A stretch of DNA of 24,803 bases, taken from assembly GCA_947443815.1 (NCBI GenBank), contig CANEXR010000007.1:1-24803 (forward strand), written 5' to 3'. Positions within the stretch are counted from its first letter, which is position 1; each line of letters begins with the position of its first letter. The position numbers and the translations under genes are program-made. A model generated the notes under the pieces. The model did no database searches. It was not told the origin of the DNA and was given only the letters and a program-made list of their open reading frames with translations. Below, piece by piece: positions 22,239-24,803 of the stretch. Source of the DNA: Flavobacteriaceae bacterium. Its GTDB lineage: Bacteria; Bacteroidota; Bacteroidia; Flavobacteriales; Flavobacteriaceae.

Positions 22239-23663
22239 TTATGTTGGTTTATTAAACCCTTGCCTAACTTGCGCTCCCCAAGATTGTTCCTTTTGCCTAA
22301 AAAAATGGAAGTAACCTTTAATAGAAGCAAATACATTTATTGGATGAAAAACAACGGGTTCAATAAAAATCATTGTTATTAAAATGGCAACCTCTTTTAT
22401 ACCAGTGTAGTGCTTGTAAATTAATTGATCTAAAAATACAGAAATTAATGTTATTGTAATGTAAAATAAGTATACAAATGAACTTGCAATGAATAAAAAA
22501 TTATAGTTAATATCAAAAAATAAAAGATCAATTGTAATAACTGTTAATCCTAAAAGTTCTAAAATCGGCACTGCAAATTCAAAGAATATATAATAGGGGA
22601 GTATCACTAAACCTGTCATACCATATTTGGGGTTAAATACCAAGTTTTTATGCAAGTATAAAGTCTGAATCAAACCTCTAGCCCAACGCACTCTTTGTCT
22701 CATAAAGATTTCCATACTAGCAGGAACTTCGGTCCAGCATAGTGATTCAGGGATATAAATAATTAAGAATTTTTCTTTTTTTTCATGCATTAATTTCCTC
22801 ATTCGAGTAATGAGTTCCATGTCTTCACCAAGTGATTTATGCCAATATCCTCCAGCTTCAATAACGGTTTCTTTGTCAAACATTCCTAAACCACCTGATA
22901 CTAATAATAAGCCGTTAATTTTACTCCAAGCCATACGACCAAATAGAAAAGAACGGATGTATTCTAATTCTTGAAAGCGAGCAAAGAAATTATCCGGAAA
23001 ATGGGATTTATATAACATTCCATCTTTAAATTCGCAGGAATTCGAAATTCGGATGGCAGCACCTGTCGCAATTACTTTATCGGTATTTTCAATAAAGGGT
23101 TTGGCTAACATTGAAATGGTATCCTTTCTTAAAATGCAATCTACATCAGTACATAAAAACAAACCATATTTTGCAGAGTTAATTCCTGCATTTGAGGCAT
23201 CCGCCTTGCTCTTTCCATTTTCTTTATCTACAACTAAAAGCTTAGTATAGATTGGATTAGTAGATTTATAATGGCCTCTTACTTTTTGAGTAGGTATTTT
23301 GTCTAGGTAAAAAAAATCTACTTTGACAAGACTAAATTCATCAATTAATTTTTCGAGAGTTTTGTCTGTACTTCCATCATTAACAATAACAACTTCAAAT
23401 TTGGGATACTCCTGAAACAGTAGCGATTTAACATTATAAACAATAGTTGTTTCTTCATTAAATGCAGGTGCAACTATTGATACCCCAATAGCATGATTGG
23501 ATTTTACAAGAATTTCTTTTAGGAGGAAGTATTTAGATTTATAATATTTTTTTATTGCTACCCATGATAAAATGGCCAATATGAGATAAAAAATAATATA
23601 AATTATCGAATAATAGGAGATGATACTTTCGTATACTTTGAGGATATAGTTTAGTGTATTCAA
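22239..23663 (-). CDS. Membrane-bound processive-type family 2 glycosyltransferase
   Basis: The 474-residue protein has a first membrane helix (about 15-37), a cytoplasmic GT2 domain (about 60-330) and about three more membrane helices near 340-375, 383-410 and 420-445. GT2 motifs are VSIVAPAFNEE (61-71), VNDGSTD (94-100), the DxD metal site Asp173-Val-Asp175, GED (279-281) and Gln323-Arg-Val-Arg-Trp327, the QxxRW motif of processive synthases such as PgaC/IcaA, hyaluronan and cellulose synthases. It should polymerise and extrude a polysaccharide, but the sugar cannot be told from sequence. The start is TTG at 23663, overlapping the previous stop as TTGA; upstream in the same frame is a stop and no ATG, so translation is probably coupled to the preceding gene. 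Confidence 0.93.
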   Translation of the reverse strand: MNTLNYILKVYESIISYYSIIYIIFYLILAILSWVAIKKYYKSKYFLLKEILVKSNHAIGVSIVAPAFNEETTIVYNVKSLLFQEYPKFEVVIVNDGSTDKTLEKLIDEFSLVKVDFFYLDKIPTQKVRGHYKSTNPIYTKLLVVDKENGKSKADASNAGINSAKYGLFLCTDVDCILRKDTISMLAKPFIENTDKVIATGAAIRISNSCEFKDGMLYKSHFPDNFFARFQELEYIRSFLFGRMAWSKINGLLLVSGGLGMFDKETVIEAGGYWHKSLGEDMELITRMRKLMHEKKEKFLIIYIPESLCWTEVPASMEIFMRQRVRWARGLIQTLYLHKNLVFNPKYGMTGLVILPYYIFFEFAVPILELLGLTVITIDLLFFDINYNFLFIASSFVYLFYITITLISVFLDQLIYKHYTGIKEVAILITMIFIEPVVFHPINVFASIKGYFHFFRQKEQSWGAQVRQGFNKPT

Positions 23664-24803
23664 TTTAGATGTGGATTATTGACATGTAAAATAATTCGGT
23701 TAATGACTTCGCTTTCTGGACTGTCATCTGTTTCATAATGCTCAAAAAAGGTTTTGTCAATTTTGCTGATACTATTGATAATTTCAAATTTTATTTCCAA
23801 ATCTTTTTCTTCTCTAATGATACTAGCGATAAAATCTTTGGTTTCATTATCACCAATATTACCCATCGTTTTTAAAGCAGAAATTTTATTTCGTTTGTCT
23901 TTTTCCGTTTTATAATATTTAATTAGAACATCATTTGCTTCAATAATATATAAAGTACGCATGGCTAATAACGTTTCTTTTCGGACTTTAATACTTGTGC
24001 TTTTCAAAAGATATTCAATTTGATTAACAGATAATGATTCTCTGTAACGGATCATTAATTTAATACCTAAGGTAACAATCGAACTATTTTTGTTATAAAT
24101 CCAGTCGTTTATGTTTTTGGGTAAATTTGATTTTTTTTGGTAAATAATATCAAGAATTTTTAATTCATCCGCAGTTGATATTTTCTTTTCATATTGACTT
24201 AAAAATTCAAATTTTTCATCCGAAAGCGATATAACAGCAATCAGCGCATTTGATTTTAAAAATTTATTTTTAACATATATATTAGGCCTAATATGTCCCG
24301 TCTTTATCTTATATTCTAATATTTGATAATGATAAATCCCTAATAATTTTTTTTCCCAACTGCTACTGCGAATGAGTTTGTCACTGTATTTATGAAAACC
24401 AAAATACTTATAAATTAACAACATCTGATTTGGATTTACTCCACTGATATTTCGTTTTATAGTAATAATTTTATTTAAAATAATGCCTTTGCACCATTTT
24501 TTTTTGAAAGGAACTTCTTGCTCTTTAAATAATTGTATTTTTTCGTTTATTTCCTTTGCTTCATAATCTGATAAAATAATTTCGGTTAAAAAATCATTTA
24601 TTTTTATTTCGACATCTCTCTTAAGAATTATTTTTTTTTCAAAACCATATCGGTTTACAATTAACAGAATTACCAAACAAAAAATTAATATTAACAGAAA
24701 AGGGATGATGAAATATTGAAATATTCCATAAGAAAATTCAGTAGTAAAAATGGAATCCTGTATATGCTGAACGCTCTTTTCAATTGTATTTAAAAGGTTT
24801 TCG
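23660..24803 (-). CDS. Membrane-anchored HEAT-like repeat protein, N-terminus beyond the window
   Basis: The frame stays open to the right edge, so this gene is partial: at least 380 residues are encoded here and the true start lies beyond 24803. The TTG at 24676 falls inside a membrane helix and is not a credible start. The first visible residues are a short charged stretch, then the membrane helix FIIPFLLILIFCLVILLIV (about 24680), then a soluble helical region. Its C-terminal half has HEAT-like helical pairs, for example SIKVRKETLLAMRTLYI, RNKISALKTMGNIGDNETK and EIKFEIINSISKIDK, which usually serve protein binding. It overlaps the glycosyltransferase gene by four bases, so the two products are likely made in fixed ratio and may form a complex in the inner membrane. 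I do not know a specific function. Confidence 0.85.
   Translation of the reverse strand, partial: ENLLNTIEKSVQHIQDSIFTTEFSYGIFQYFIIPFLLILIFCLVILLIVNRYGFEKKIILKRDVEIKINDFLTEIILSDYEAKEINEKIQLFKEQEVPFKKKWCKGIILNKIITIKRNISGVNPNQMLLIYKYFGFHKYSDKLIRSSSWEKKLLGIYHYQILEYKIKTGHIRPNIYVKNKFLKSNALIAVISLSDEKFEFLSQYEKKISTADELKILDIIYQKKSNLPKNINDWIYNKNSSIVTLGIKLMIRYRESLSVNQIEYLLKSTSIKVRKETLLAMRTLYIIEANDVLIKYYKTEKDKRNKISALKTMGNIGDNETKDFIASIIREEKDLEIKFEIINSISKIDKTFFEHYETDDSPESEVINRIILHVNNPHLN

Noticed and set aside
22077..22382. 101-residue + strand ORF across the response regulator and glycosyltransferase genes
   Set aside because: It is antisense to two well-supported genes and shows no domain.
24674..24676. 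TTG as start of the HEAT-like protein
   Set aside because: The frame continues without a stop to the right edge, and this codon lies inside a membrane helix.

Overview
The window is AT-rich chromosomal DNA of a Bacteroidota bacterium, most likely a Flavobacterium or close relative. The evidence is the SusC/SusD pair, the lipoproteins with Bacteroidota-style signal peptides, start codons preceded by A-rich DNA rather than Shine-Dalgarno sequences, and several upstream regions carrying the Bacteroidota promoter -7 element TAnnTTTG. No tRNA, rRNA, CRISPR array, insertion sequence or phage gene was seen.

Positions 1-9033 are the distal part of a polysaccharide utilisation locus, all on the + strand: the C-terminal part of a SusC-type TonB-dependent transporter (cut by the window edge), SusD, a surface lipoprotein with two PKD-like domains and two near-identical C-terminal domains, a PKD-GH16 lipoprotein, a GH3 beta-glucosidase lipoprotein and a compact secreted GH16. 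Two GH16 laminarinase-type enzymes plus a GH3 enzyme point to laminarin or a similar beta-1,3-glucan. The surface proteins would bind and cut the glucan, SusCD would import oligosaccharides, and the GH3 enzyme and the second GH16 would finish the breakdown. A hairpin splits the locus between the first GH16 and GH3.

Positions 9034-14579 hold housekeeping genes: an ECF-like sigma factor with a good promoter and upstream palindromes, a 47-residue small ORF, endonuclease III lacking the Fe-S cysteines (- strand), a structured non-coding repeat element, a Bcp-type peroxiredoxin, a 487-residue conserved protein of unknown function (- strand), and an MBL-fold hydrolase followed by a membrane-anchored unknown protein.

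Positions 14648-18959 are a - strand cluster: BatA/VWA membrane protein, a dihydroorotase-like protein that has lost its metal-binding His-x-His, a small Tic20/DUF4870-like membrane protein and a serine esterase. A secreted lactonase-type beta-propeller (+) and a DEAD-box helicase (-) follow, converging on a strong hairpin.

Positions 21869-24803 are a tightly packed - strand operon: a membrane-anchored HEAT-like repeat protein (N-terminus beyond the window), a processive-type family 2 glycosyltransferase whose TTG start overlaps the preceding stop codon, and a receiver-only response regulator. This looks like a regulated exopolysaccharide module continuing beyond the right edge. The least explained items are this operon, the tandem-domain glycan-binding lipoprotein, the unassigned middle region of the first GH16, the degenerate dihydroorotase and the 487-residue protein.
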